64,000 nt of DNA from UMGS755 sp045652815 (lineage in GTDB: Bacteria > Bacillota > Clostridia > UBA1381 > UBA9506), in the NCBI GenBank assembly GCA_045652815.1, contig JAZOLH010000011.1:1-64000 (forward strand). Reading direction: 5' to 3'. The notes beneath the pieces are model-generated. The model ran no database searches and was not told where the DNA came from. It saw only the letters and a list, made by a program, of their open reading frames with translations. Positions 34,457 to 43,985 of the stretch are shown here, piece after piece. The stretch's first letter is position 1, and every line of letters begins with the position of its first letter. The position numbers and the translations under genes were made by a program.

Positions 34457-34494
34457 CGCAGGCATAAGGCGGTCTTTCCGCCTTACGCCTACGC
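34457..34494 (-). promoter_or_regulatory. Strong hairpin in the 5' leader of the str operon
   Basis: A 16-bp stem (CGTAGGCGTAAGGCGG with its partner, two G-U pairs, loop AAAGA) lies between the promoter at 34505-34533 and the L7Ae-like gene. It lacks a clean U tract. It may be a regulator of the str operon, for example a ribosomal-protein site. Confidence 0.55.
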
Positions 34495-34504
34495 ATACCA
34501 TTTT

Positions 34505-34533
34505 ATTTTATCATAAAAAATCTGTGGTGTCAA
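34505..34533 (-). promoter_or_regulatory. Sigma-A promoter of the L7Ae-rpsL-rpsG-fusA operon
   Basis: Perfect TTGACA, 17-base spacer and TAAAAT on the minus strand, just past the rpoC stop. Confidence 0.85.
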
Positions 34534-34541
34534 TAGAAATT

Positions 34542-37500
34542 TTATTCGGTTTTTGCGTCTTCTTCAGGAACAACGTTGGAACCGATGTAATCGCTATTGT
34601 CTAACACAAAACTGTTGTAAGCTGCTTCTGCTTCTGCAGAAATGGGCTCTTCAACATCTGTGTTCAAGTACTTGGGCATACCGGTACCGGCAGGCACAAG
34701 TTTACCGATGATAACATTTTCCTTCAGACCAACCAGCGGGTCAATCTTACCCTTGGTTGCAGCTTCTGTCAGGACACGAGTGGTTTCCTGGAAGGAAGCA
34801 GCAGACAGGAAGGAGTCTGTTGTCAGGGCAGCTTTGGTGATACCTAAGATAATGCGTGTGCAGGTTGCAGGGCGCAGACCCTTTGCTTCCATTTCAGCAT
34901 TAGCGGTTTCAAATTCGTTGATATCGATTAAGGAGCCAGCTAAGAAGTTGGTGTCACCGGATTCTTCGATGCGAACGCGACGGAGCATCTGGCGAACGAT
35001 AACTTCGATATGACGGTCGTTGATATCAACACCCTGCAGACGGTATACGCGCTGTACTTCCTGAATTAAGTACTGCTGAACAGCATCCAGGTCTTTTACG
35101 CGCAGAATGTCGTGGGGGTTAACGCTACCTTCTGTCAGTTCATCACCTTTGGCAACAACATCGCCGTCATTAACTTTAATGCGGGAACCGTAGGGGATTA
35201 AATAGGTCTTAGAATCGCCGATTTCGTCATCAGTGATAACGATTTCACGTTTCTTTTTGTTTTCAACAATGCTGATCTTACCGCCGATTTCAGCGATGAT
35301 GGCAAGACCCTTCGGTTTTCTTGCTTCAAACAGTTCTTCGACACGGGGCAGACCCTGTGTGATATCGTCTGCTGTCGCAACACCACCGGTATGGAAGGTT
35401 CTCATGGTCAGCTGAGTACCGGGTTCACCGATGGACTGAGCTGCGATGATACCAACTGCTTCACCAACGGGCACTTTATCGCCACTTGCAAGGTTGGAAC
35501 CGTAACATTTAGCACAGATACCAACTTTTGCTTTACAGGTGAGAACGGAGCGGATAACTGCACGTTTAACGCCTGCATCAACAGCGGCTTTAGCCATTTT
35601 TTCGGTGATTAAGGTGTCAGCGGGGATGATAACCTCGCCGGTTTCGGGATGGCAGATATCTTCTAAAGCGTAACGACCATTTAAGCGATCGAACAGACCT
35701 TCGATGAGTTCCTTACCATCACGGATATCAAATACTTCGATACCTTCTTTAGTACCACAGTCATCTTCACGGATGATAACTTCCTGAGAAACGTCAACCA
35801 AACGACGGGTTAAGTAACCGGAGTCGGCAGTACGCAGCGCAGTATCCGCCAGACCTTTTCTCGCACCGTGAGAAGAAATGAAGAATTCCAATACGTTCAG
35901 ACCTTCACGGAAGTTCGCACGAATGGGAATTTCGATGGTCTTACCGGAGGTATCGTTCATCAGACCACGCATACCTGCCAGCTGACGAATCTGGTTCTGG
36001 CTACCACGGGCACCGGAGTGAGCCATCATGTAGATAGGATTGAACTTATCTAAGTTGCTCATCAGGGCTTTGGTTACTTTATCGTTGGTTTCGGTCCAAG
36101 TCTTGATAACCATATTATAACGTTCTTCGTCGGAAATTAAACCACGTTTGAACTTTTTGGTAATCTTATCAACCGCTTCTTCTGCTTCGGCTAAGAATGC
36201 AGCCTTTTCTTCAGGCACCTTCATATCGCTGACAGAAACAGTGATAGCACCGCGGGTAGAGAACTTGTAGCCCAAGGACTTAATGCGGTCGAGCACTTCT
36301 GCGGTTTCGGTTAAACCGTGAACACGGATACATTTATCAACGATTTTACCCAGTTCCTTTTTGGTGGTTAAGAAATCAACTTCCAGTTTCAGCAGGTTTT
36401 CGGGGTTGGTTCTGTCAACAAAACCTAAGTCCTGAGGCACTGCTTCGTTGAAGATCAGGCGACCAACAGTGGTTTCGATGAGACCTTCGTGGAGCACACC
36501 GTCGATTTCCTTCTGGATGCGAACCTTGATGGGCGCATGAATACCAACGATACCGTTGGTGTAAGCCAGAATCGCTTCGTTGGGGCTGAAGAATGCCTTG
36601 CCGGCGCCGATTTCTTCAGGATTGTCGATGGTCAGGTAGTAAGCACCTAAGACCATATCCTGTGTAGGAACGGTAACAGGACGACCGTCCTGGGGTTTTA
36701 ACAGGTTGTTAGCAGAGAGCATTAAGAAACGAGCTTCTGCCTGTGCTTCGGGAGACAGGGGAACGTGAACAGCCATCTGGTCACCGTCGAAGTCGGCGTT
36801 GTACGCAGTACATACCAGAGGATGCAGTTTCAGCGCACGACCTTCAACTAAAACGGGTTCAAACGCCTGAATACCCAGTCTGTGCAGGGTTGGTGCACGG
36901 TTTAACAGAACGGGATGTTCTTTAATAACTTCTTCCAAAACGTCCCAAACTTCAGGTTTAACACGTTCAACCATGCGTTTTGCACTCTTGATGTTGTGAG
37001 CGAGGCCATCGTTCACCAGTTTCTTCATAACGAAGGGTTTGAACAGCACGATCGCCATTTCCTTAGGCAGACCGCACTGATAAATCTTCAGTTCGGGGCC
37101 AACTACGATAACGGAACGGCCGGAGTAGTCAACACGTTTACCTAACAGGTTCTGACGGAAACGACCCTGTTTACCCTTTAACATATCAGACAGGGATTTT
37201 AAGGGACGGTTACCGGGGCCGGTAACAGGTCTGCCGCGGCGACCGTTGTCGATCAGAGCGTCAACAGCTTCCTGCAGCATTCTCTTTTCGTTACGAACGA
37301 TGATTTCGGGTGCACCTAAGTCGAGCAAACGCTTTAAGCGGTTGTTACGGTTCAGTACACGACGATACAGGTCATTTAAGTCAGAAGTTGCAAAACGACC
37401 ACCATCCAGCTGCACCATAGGACGCAGATCGGGAGGGATAACGGGGATAACATCCATAATCATCCATTCCGGTTTGTTGCCGGACAGACGGAAGGATTCA

Positions 37501-38153
37501 ACAACTTCCAAACGTTTTAATAATCTAACTTTTTTCTGACCGGAAGCACCTTCTAAGTCCAGTTTCAGTTCGCGGGACAGTTCTTCCAGGTCGATTTCCT
37601 GCAGCAGTTCTTTGATGGCTTCAGCACCCATACCTGCGCGGAAACGATCACCGTACTTTTCAGAAAAATCGCGGTATTCTTTTTCGGAAAGAATCTGCTT
37701 TTTCTGCAGTTCGGTTCTTGTACCGGGTTCAATTACAACATAAGATGCAAAGTACAGAACTTTTTCCAGCATTCTCGGGGTCATATCAAGGAGCAGACCC
37801 ATTCGAGTGGGGATAGCCTTGAAGTACCAAATGTGAGATACGGGAGCCGCCAGTTCAATGTGACCCATACGTTCACGACGAACACGGGAACGGGTAACTT
37901 CTACGCCGCATCGGTCGCAGACGATACCTTTATGACGGATTCTCTTGTACTTACCGCAGTGACACTCCCAGTCTTTCTGAGGACCAAAGATACGTTCACA
38001 GAACAGACCGTCGCGTTCAGCTTTTAATGTTCTATAATTGATGGTTTCCGGTTTTTTTACTTCACCTCTGGACCATTCACGGATCATTTCCGGAGAGGCC
38101 AGACCGATTTTAATAGCTTCAAATGAATTTTCAGACAACCGATTCATCTCCAT
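34542..38153 (-). CDS. rpoC: RNA polymerase beta' subunit
   Basis: The 1203-residue subunit carries the active-site loop NADFDGDQMAVH and the N-terminal zinc site CHCGKYKRIRHKGIVCDRCG. The second zinc site CKAKVGICAKCYG and the trigger-loop region GEPGTQLTMRTFHTGGVA are also present. No large lineage insertion is evident. It follows rpoB by 54 bases on the same strand. Confidence 0.98.
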   Translation of the reverse strand: MEMNRLSENSFEAIKIGLASPEMIREWSRGEVKKPETINYRTLKAERDGLFCERIFGPQKDWECHCGKYKRIRHKGIVCDRCGVEVTRSRVRRERMGHIELAAPVSHIWYFKAIPTRMGLLLDMTPRMLEKVLYFASYVVIEPGTRTELQKKQILSEKEYRDFSEKYGDRFRAGMGAEAIKELLQEIDLEELSRELKLDLEGASGQKKVRLLKRLEVVESFRLSGNKPEWMIMDVIPVIPPDLRPMVQLDGGRFATSDLNDLYRRVLNRNNRLKRLLDLGAPEIIVRNEKRMLQEAVDALIDNGRRGRPVTGPGNRPLKSLSDMLKGKQGRFRQNLLGKRVDYSGRSVIVVGPELKIYQCGLPKEMAIVLFKPFVMKKLVNDGLAHNIKSAKRMVERVKPEVWDVLEEVIKEHPVLLNRAPTLHRLGIQAFEPVLVEGRALKLHPLVCTAYNADFDGDQMAVHVPLSPEAQAEARFLMLSANNLLKPQDGRPVTVPTQDMVLGAYYLTIDNPEEIGAGKAFFSPNEAILAYTNGIVGIHAPIKVRIQKEIDGVLHEGLIETTVGRLIFNEAVPQDLGFVDRTNPENLLKLEVDFLTTKKELGKIVDKCIRVHGLTETAEVLDRIKSLGYKFSTRGAITVSVSDMKVPEEKAAFLAEAEEAVDKITKKFKRGLISDEERYNMVIKTWTETNDKVTKALMSNLDKFNPIYMMAHSGARGSQNQIRQLAGMRGLMNDTSGKTIEIPIRANFREGLNVLEFFISSHGARKGLADTALRTADSGYLTRRLVDVSQEVIIREDDCGTKEGIEVFDIRDGKELIEGLFDRLNGRYALEDICHPETGEVIIPADTLITEKMAKAAVDAGVKRAVIRSVLTCKAKVGICAKCYGSNLASGDKVPVGEAVGIIAAQSIGEPGTQLTMRTFHTGGVATADDITQGLPRVEELFEARKPKGLAIIAEIGGKISIVENKKKREIVITDDEIGDSKTYLIPYGSRIKVNDGDVVAKGDELTEGSVNPHDILRVKDLDAVQQYLIQEVQRVYRLQGVDINDRHIEVIVRQMLRRVRIEESGDTNFLAGSLIDINEFETANAEMEAKGLRPATCTRIILGITKAALTTDSFLSAASFQETTRVLTEAATKGKIDPLVGLKENVIIGKLVPAGTGMPKYLNTDVEEPISAEAEAAYNSFVLDNSDYIGSNVVPEEDAKTE

Positions 38154-38207
38154 TCTGATTTTATTACCGCAACATAGCGGCTTTGCAGATTATTGACGGA
38201 ATAGCTT

Positions 38208-41200
38208 TTAGAGCAGATCAAGATCGTCGACAAAGTCGCTCTTGTCATCCCCTAAATCAGACTCAAACTCATCGTCTAAGTCATCCAGCTCGTCGTCTGC
38301 TTCATCTTCTGCTTCGTCGTCGAGCAAGTCATCAATACCGTCGTCCTCATCCAGTGCGTCATCACCATCAAACTCGTCATCGTCTGCTAAATCCATATCG
38401 ATGTAAGCAGCGTCGTTTCTGGTGGACATACCCATTGAGGATTCTTCCTCTTCTTCGGAGGAATCTTTTAAGCGGATTTCGTTCATGTTTTCATCCAGTG
38501 TACGAATGTCAAGACCCAGAGACTGCAGTTCCTTAATCAATACCTTGAAGGATTCGGGAATGCCGGGAGTGGGAACAGAGTCACCCTTAACAATGGATTC
38601 ATAAGTTTTAACACGACCCACAATATCGTCAGACTTAACGGTCAGGATTTCCTGCAGCGTATAAGCTGCACCGTAAGCTTCCAGAGCCCAAACTTCCATT
38701 TCACCGAAACGCTGACCACCGAACTGAGCTTTACCACCCAGCGGCTGCTGTGTTACTAAGGAGTAGGGACCTGTGGAACGTGCATGGATCTTATCGTCAA
38801 CCAAGTGCGCCAGTTTTAAGATGTACATAACACCAACTGTTACACGGTTATCGAAGGGCTCACCGGTACGTCCGTCGTAAAGAACGGTTCTACCGTCACG
38901 GTCAAGTCCTGCTTTTTCCAAAGTATCCATAATATCAAACTCGTTGGCACCGTCGAATACCGGTGTGGCAATCTTCCAGCCCAGTTCACGAGCGGCACGG
39001 CCTAAGTGTACTTCAAGCACCTGACCGATGTTCATACGGGAAGGTACGCCCAAGGGGTTTAAGACGATTTCAAGGGGTGTACCGTCGGGCAGGAAGGGCA
39101 TATCTTCTTCCGGCAGAATGCGGGAGATGACACCCTTGTTACCGTGGCGACCAGCCATTTTGTCACCAACGGAGATTTTACGTTTCTGTGCGATGTAGCA
39201 ACGAACCAGACGGTTAACGCCCGGGGGCAGTTCATCGCCTTTATCACGGTCGAAGACAATAACGTCAACGATGATACCGGCTTCGCCGTGGGGGACACGC
39301 AGAGAAGTGTCACGCACTTCACGTGCTTTTTCACCGAAGATAGCACGGGGCAGACGTTCTTCAGCGGTCAGTTCGGTTTCACCCTTAGGTGTAACTTTAC
39401 CAACTAAGATGTCGCCAGAGCGAACTTCAGCACCGATACGGATGATACCACGTTCATCCAAATCTTTCAGCGCATCTTCACCAACGTTGGGAATATCGCG
39501 GGTGATTTCTTCGCTACCCAGTTTGGTATCACGAGCTTCACATTCGTATTCTTCGATGTGGATAGAGGTGAGCACGTCATCACGTACCAGTTTTTCACTG
39601 ATCAGCATAGCATCTTCGTAGTTATAACCTTCCCAGGTCATAAAGCCGATTAAGATGTTTTTGCCCAGTGCGATTTCACCCATGGAGGTGGAAGGACCGT
39701 CGGCGATGATGTCACCTTTCTTAACTTTTTCACCTTCTTCGACGATGGGTCTGTGGTTAATACAGGTACCCTGGTTGGAACGGGTGAATTTAATCATTTT
39801 ATAAGGATGCAGGTTACCCTTTTTATCCTTAATAACAATTTCATCAGCACTTACTTTAGCGATGGTACCATCCTGTTTTGCCAGAACAACAACGCCGGAG
39901 TCTTTAGCGGCTTTGTATTCCATACCGGTACCGATGATAGGCGCCTGAGTCTTTAACAGGGGCACAGCCTGACGCTGCATGTTCGCACCCATCAGAGCAC
40001 GGTTCGCGTCATCGTTTTCCAAGAAGGGAATCATTGCCGTCGCAACGGAAACAACCTGCTTGGGAGAAACGTCCATAAAGTCAATCTGAGAAGCTTCAAC
40101 TTCCAAGATGTCTTCCTTATAACGAGCGGCAACTTTCTTATGAACAAATCTGCCTTCATCGTCTAAGGGTTCGTTAGCCTGTGCGATTACATACTGATCT
40201 TCAATATCAGCAGTGATATAAATGATTTCATCGGTTGCCTTGCCGGTTTCTTTATCAACGCGACGATAAGGTGCTTCGATGAAGCCATATTCGTTGATTC
40301 TTGCGTAAGTAGATAAGGAAGAAATCAAACCGATGTTAGGACCTTCAGGTGTTTCGATGGGACACATTCTGGAGTAGTGAGAATAGTGTACGTCTCGAAC
40401 TTCGAAGCCTGCACGTTCACGGGACAAACCGCCGGGACCTAAGGCAGACAATCTTCTCTTATGAGTCAGTTCAGATAAGGGGTTCAGCTGATCCATGAAC
40501 TGGGAAAGCTGAGAAGAACCAAAGAACTCTTTAATGGTAGCAACAACGGGGCGGATGTTAATCAGCGCCTGAGGAGTTACAACTTCTAAGTCCTGAATGG
40601 TCATTCTTTCGCGAACCACACGTTCCATACGGGACAGACCGATACGGAACTGGTTCTGCAGCAGTTCACCTACGCAGCGCAGACGACGGTTACCTAAGTG
40701 GTCGATGTCGTCAGTTGTGCCGATGCCGTAGAGCAGACCAATCTGATAGTTAATGGAAGAGAAAATATCATCAACGGTGATGTGATGGGGAATCAGTTCT
40801 TCCATACGACGAGTGATAGCTTCGCGGATGGAGGCTTCATCTTTATTTTCTTCCAGGATTTCATTTAAAACACCCAGACAAACTTTTTCGCGGATGTTCA
40901 TATCGCTTAAGTCAAAGTCAACATATTCAGAAAGGGTAACGGTGTTGTTGGAGAACACTTTAACGGCTTTACCGTTAATGTCTAAGATAACTTCATTAAC
41001 ACCAGCCAGTTCAGCAGCTTCTGCCACTTCCTTGGAGATGTAGTTACCGGCAGCTAAGAGCACTTCGCCGGTTCTGGGGTCAGCAATTGCTTCTTTTGCA
41101 GTAAAGCCTGCGATACGGGAAGCAATGCCCAGTTTCTTGTTGAACTTATAGCGGCCGACTTTTGCAAGGTCGTAACGCTTGGGATCAAACAGAAGACCCA

Positions 41201-41966
41201 TCAGAAGAGAACGTGCGCTTTCAACTGCGGGGGGTTCACCGGGACGCAGTTTTTTATAGATTTCAATCAAAGCGTCATCCTGGCTCTGAATGGAAGCACT
41301 CTTTTCTAATGTATTAAGAAGAGCTTCACTTTCACCGAACATAGATAAGATCTGATCGTCAGTGATAACACCCAGTGCACGGATTAACACAGTGATGGGG
41401 ATTTTTCTTGTTCTGTCGATACGAACGGACAGAATGTCGTTAATATCGTTTTCGTACTCAAGCCAAGCACCACGGTAGGGGATAACTGTGGAGTTATACA
41501 GTTCCTTACCTGTCTTGTCGTGCTCCATAGCAAAGTAGATACCGGGAGAACGAACCAGCTGGCTGACAATAACACGTTCAGCACCATTAATAATGAAGGT
41601 ACCCTGTTCGGTCATCAGCGGGAAATCACCCATAAAGATTTCCTGCTCTTTAGCCTCACCTGTTTCCTTATTAATAAGGCGCACGCGTGCTTTTAAGGGT
41701 GATGCATAATTGGCATCTCTTTCCTTACATTCCTCCACGTCGTATTTAACCTTGTCTTCCAGTTTGTAATCGATGAATTCCAAAACCAGATTACCGGTGT
41801 AGTCTGTAATCGGAGAAATGTCACGAAAAACCTCTCTCAAGCCCTCGTCTAAGAACCACTGATAAGAATCCTTTTGGACCTCAATCAGATTTGGCATATC
41901 CAGGACTTCGTCAATTTTTGCATAACTCATTCTGACATTTTTGCCTAATTGAATCGGATGCACCAT
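38208..41966 (-). CDS. rpoB: RNA polymerase beta subunit with acidic C-terminal tail
   Basis: The ~1252-residue subunit contains the rifampicin region SQLSQFMDQLNPLSELTHKRRLSALGPGG and the GDKMAGRHGNKGV active-site segment. ATG 41966 is favoured, nine bases after GAGGTG; the GTG at 41978 lies inside that RBS. After the normal end (MNEIRLKD) the protein continues for about 85 residues. This tail is dominated by Asp and Glu (DDDEFDGDDALDEDDG and similar runs) and ends DDLDLL. Acidic tails on RpoB occur in some Clostridia, but this one is long. Confidence 0.97.
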   Translation of the reverse strand: MVHPIQLGKNVRMSYAKIDEVLDMPNLIEVQKDSYQWFLDEGLREVFRDISPITDYTGNLVLEFIDYKLEDKVKYDVEECKERDANYASPLKARVRLINKETGEAKEQEIFMGDFPLMTEQGTFIINGAERVIVSQLVRSPGIYFAMEHDKTGKELYNSTVIPYRGAWLEYENDINDILSVRIDRTRKIPITVLIRALGVITDDQILSMFGESEALLNTLEKSASIQSQDDALIEIYKKLRPGEPPAVESARSLLMGLLFDPKRYDLAKVGRYKFNKKLGIASRIAGFTAKEAIADPRTGEVLLAAGNYISKEVAEAAELAGVNEVILDINGKAVKVFSNNTVTLSEYVDFDLSDMNIREKVCLGVLNEILEENKDEASIREAITRRMEELIPHHITVDDIFSSINYQIGLLYGIGTTDDIDHLGNRRLRCVGELLQNQFRIGLSRMERVVRERMTIQDLEVVTPQALINIRPVVATIKEFFGSSQLSQFMDQLNPLSELTHKRRLSALGPGGLSRERAGFEVRDVHYSHYSRMCPIETPEGPNIGLISSLSTYARINEYGFIEAPYRRVDKETGKATDEIIYITADIEDQYVIAQANEPLDDEGRFVHKKVAARYKEDILEVEASQIDFMDVSPKQVVSVATAMIPFLENDDANRALMGANMQRQAVPLLKTQAPIIGTGMEYKAAKDSGVVVLAKQDGTIAKVSADEIVIKDKKGNLHPYKMIKFTRSNQGTCINHRPIVEEGEKVKKGDIIADGPSTSMGEIALGKNILIGFMTWEGYNYEDAMLISEKLVRDDVLTSIHIEEYECEARDTKLGSEEITRDIPNVGEDALKDLDERGIIRIGAEVRSGDILVGKVTPKGETELTAEERLPRAIFGEKAREVRDTSLRVPHGEAGIIVDVIVFDRDKGDELPPGVNRLVRCYIAQKRKISVGDKMAGRHGNKGVISRILPEEDMPFLPDGTPLEIVLNPLGVPSRMNIGQVLEVHLGRAARELGWKIATPVFDGANEFDIMDTLEKAGLDRDGRTVLYDGRTGEPFDNRVTVGVMYILKLAHLVDDKIHARSTGPYSLVTQQPLGGKAQFGGQRFGEMEVWALEAYGAAYTLQEILTVKSDDIVGRVKTYESIVKGDSVPTPGIPESFKVLIKELQSLGLDIRTLDENMNEIRLKDSSEEEEESSMGMSTRNDAAYIDMDLADDDEFDGDDALDEDDGIDDLLDDEAEDEADDELDDLDDEFESDLGDDKSDFVDDLDLL

Positions 41967-42012
41967 TACCTTGATCACCTCGTTTATTTATTTGCCTTTT
42001 GTAGCTATAAAA

Positions 42013-42037
42013 GTGAATTAACAGGCCCTTAATTCAC
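42013..42037 (-). promoter_or_regulatory. Hairpin in the rpoB 5' leader
   Basis: The 9-bp stem GTGAATTAA-gggcctg-TTAATTCAC lies between the rpoB promoter and start codon. Without a U tract it may affect translation or mRNA stability. Most of 41967-42332 holds only this hairpin, the promoter and an imperfect stem GGGTCAG / CTGACCC (42194-42235). Confidence 0.4.
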
Positions 42038-42078
42038 AGCGCAAAATTACCCTATTTTGACTTATAATGCAATTTATA

Positions 42079-42107
42079 ATACTATCATATATAGGTCAAG
42101 ATGTCAA
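42079..42107 (-). promoter_or_regulatory. Sigma-A promoter of rpoBC
   Basis: Perfect TTGACA, 17-base spacer and TAGTAT on the minus strand, about 110 bases before the rpoB ATG. It shows that rpoBC has its own promoter here, apart from rplJL. Confidence 0.75.
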
Positions 42108-42297
42108 GCACTTTTTTGCAAAAAAATTCAAAAAAGTGCAGGTTTTTCTTAATCTTTTTGCATCAGGCGCAAACTGGGGTCTGCGGGAGGGGGTCAGGCA
42201 GTCAAAACAAACAAAAAAGTCACAACTGACCCTAGCGTTGAGTTTAATGTGCTGTGTTGTGGGAAAAATGACTTTATTATATAAAGGAAGAAACAGA

Positions 42298-42325
42298 AAA
42301 AGGCGCACAAAAAGTACGCCTTACA
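42298..42325 (-). terminator. Terminator of spoIIR
   Basis: AAGGCGTAC-TTTTTGT-GCGCCTT with a following T run on the minus strand, eight bases past the spoIIR stop. Confidence 0.65.
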
Positions 42326-42332
42326 TTATAAT

Positions 42333-42911
42333 TTAACGGTTTTTTAGTTTCTGCCATAATTCGAGCAGTTTAAAGGATGGCTTAACGGTGATTTTTTCCG
42401 ATTCGCAGATAGCGGAGAAGGTGGCGGGGTTTAGTGCCTCTTGTAGTTGATTGTAACCCTCCGCTTGTAAGCCACCCACAGAACCTGCAAAGCATAAGGG
42501 CGGATACATAACGCACCACCAGTTTTCGCCGCCGCCCGTGCCAATGATAATGCGCACAGCGTTATAGTCTCCTGCAGGTAGCGTCAGGTTTTCATATTCT
42601 TTCTTGGGGAAATAAAATGTTCCCCGCTCTATATGAACAGGGTAGTCAAAGCCCTGTGCCTTCATTTCCTTTTGGCAGACCGAAAGGATGATTTCATCGG
42701 TTAGCAGATTGTTTGATGCGCCTGCTTCTTTGAGCAGTGCATCCCGAACCGAGAGTTTTAAGGCCTGATGCTCGGGTGCATCCGAGTTTGCCAAAATGTG
42801 CAGGCGGACGATGTTATCGTTTAAGTCTTTAGAGAGCATCTCTGCGGCAGAGGCCCAAGTGAGTGTTACGACCAGAGAGGTCAGCAAAACAAAAAAGCAA
42901 ATCTTTTTCAT
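42333..42911 (-). CDS. spoIIR: Stage II sporulation protein R
   Basis: SpoIIR is secreted by the forespore and triggers SpoIIGA to process pro-sigma-E. The 192-residue protein has a signal peptide (MKKICFFVLLTSLVVTLTWASA) and the family hallmark NIVRLHILANSDAPEHQALKLSVRDALL. It ends with GGGENWWCVMYPPLCF. The ATG at 42911 follows AAAGGA; the frame extends upstream but without RBS. Its presence marks a spore-former. Confidence 0.95.
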   Translation of the reverse strand: MKKICFFVLLTSLVVTLTWASAAEMLSKDLNDNIVRLHILANSDAPEHQALKLSVRDALLKEAGASNNLLTDEIILSVCQKEMKAQGFDYPVHIERGTFYFPKKEYENLTLPAGDYNAVRIIIGTGGGENWWCVMYPPLCFAGSVGGLQAEGYNQLQEALNPATFSAICESEKITVKPSFKLLELWQKLKNR

Positions 42912-43024
42912 GGTGTATCCTTTCGGTAGAGGGGATTTACTATCAGTATGAACAAAAAAACTGACTTTAAACCCATAAAGTGTCAGGGGTGGAACAGGGT
43001 GGAAAGGATGCCGGATATTGTGGG

Positions 43025-43054
43025 TTGAATGGGCTTTATTGCCTGTGTTACAAT
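43025..43054 (+). promoter_or_regulatory. Promoter of the SleB-like gene
   Basis: TTGAAT, 18-base spacer and TACAAT, about 30 bases before the ATG. It reads as a sigma-A site; a sporulation sigma factor cannot be excluded. Confidence 0.55.
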
Positions 43055-43086
43055 AGAAAAGAATTGCTTGTAAAGGAGGAACAGTT

Positions 43087-43941
43087 ATGAAAAAGCGATT
43101 GTTTTCGTTGCTTCTTATCGTGCTTTGCATCGTGGCTGTCCCCACGGCAAGGATGGAAGCAGTTGAAAACCGAAAGTTTGAAACGCCGATTACCCTGACC
43201 GTCAACAAAACTCTCGTTGATATGGATACAGATCCCTTTTTATATCGTGGTACAACCTTTGTGCCCATCCGTTTTGTCAGCGGTGCTTTAGGTGCTGAAA
43301 CGATCCGCTGGAATGGGGCAACCTCCACTGCCACAATTATCTGCAGTGGCAAGGAAATTGCCTTAACAAAAGGAAAAGATACCGCGCTGGTCAATGGTAA
43401 AACGGTAAAGGTGGCGGAAGGTGTTATCATTTATGATGACCGTTTATTTGTGCCCGTTCGGTTTGTGACGGAAAACCTTGATTGTCAGGTAAACTGGATT
43501 TTTGATACCTACACGGTGGATATTCAAAAAGACGGTGTCCGCGTTCCAGGGGAATACATTGGCAGTCGTGCTTATACCGATGATGAAATCTACTGGCTTT
43601 CCAAAATCATTCACGCAGAAAGTCAGGGCGAGCCCATGGCAGGCAAAGTAGCGGTGGGCAATGTGATTTTAAACCGTGTGGAAAGCCGCGACTATCCCAA
43701 CACCATCTATGGCGTTATCTTCGACCGCAAAAACGGTGTACAGTTTTCGCCTGTTTTAGATGGCAGTATTTATCAAAAGCCCTTGGGCGACAGCGTGATT
43801 GCCGCCAAACTTGCCTTAGAGGGTGAAGAAATTGCGGGTCGGTCTTTGTTCTTTTTAAATCCCAAAACAGCCCAAAGCAACTGGATTGTTAAAAACAGAC
43901 CCTATTATATGACAATCCGCAATCATGAGTTTTATTTGTAA
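43087..43941 (+). CDS. SleB/CwlJ-type cell-wall hydrolase with stalk domain
   Basis: The 284-residue exported protein has a signal peptide, then a copper-amine-oxidase-N-like stalk with two repeats, residues ~35-155 (GTTFVPIRFVSGALGAE and DDRLFVPVRFVTENL). The C-terminal Hydrolase_2 domain, ~165-284, has the SleB catalytic start LSKIIHAESQGEPMAGKVAVGNVILNRV. SleB enzymes break down spore cortex peptidoglycan in germination. The stalk is unusual for classical SleB, so a vegetative wall role is possible. RBS AAAGGAGG. Confidence 0.9.
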   Translation: MKKRLFSLLLIVLCIVAVPTARMEAVENRKFETPITLTVNKTLVDMDTDPFLYRGTTFVPIRFVSGALGAETIRWNGATSTATIICSGKEIALTKGKDTALVNGKTVKVAEGVIIYDDRLFVPVRFVTENLDCQVNWIFDTYTVDIQKDGVRVPGEYIGSRAYTDDEIYWLSKIIHAESQGEPMAGKVAVGNVILNRVESRDYPNTIYGVIFDRKNGVQFSPVLDGSIYQKPLGDSVIAAKLALEGEEIAGRSLFFLNPKTAQSNWIVKNRPYYMTIRNHEFYL

Positions 43942-43946
43942 AACAA

Positions 43947-43976
43947 AAAAGGCACTCTCAACAGAGAGTGCCTTTT
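43947..43976. terminator. Bidirectional terminator between SleB-like gene and murB
   Basis: AAAAGGCACTCTC-AACA-GAGAGTGCCTTTT sits between two converging genes, five bases after the SleB-like stop. Confidence 0.88.
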
Positions 43977-43985
43977 ATCTTTTTT

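Noticed and set aside
41967..42332. 6S-like RNA or a missing rplL fragment upstream of rpoB
   Set aside because: No long 6S-type helix with an open bubble and no L7/L12 coding sequence could be found; only the promoter and two short stems are visible.
42912..43430. Long N-terminal extension of spoIIR
   Set aside because: The extra 173 residues overlap the SleB-like gene in antisense. The ATG at 42911 has a proper RBS and begins a signal peptide.
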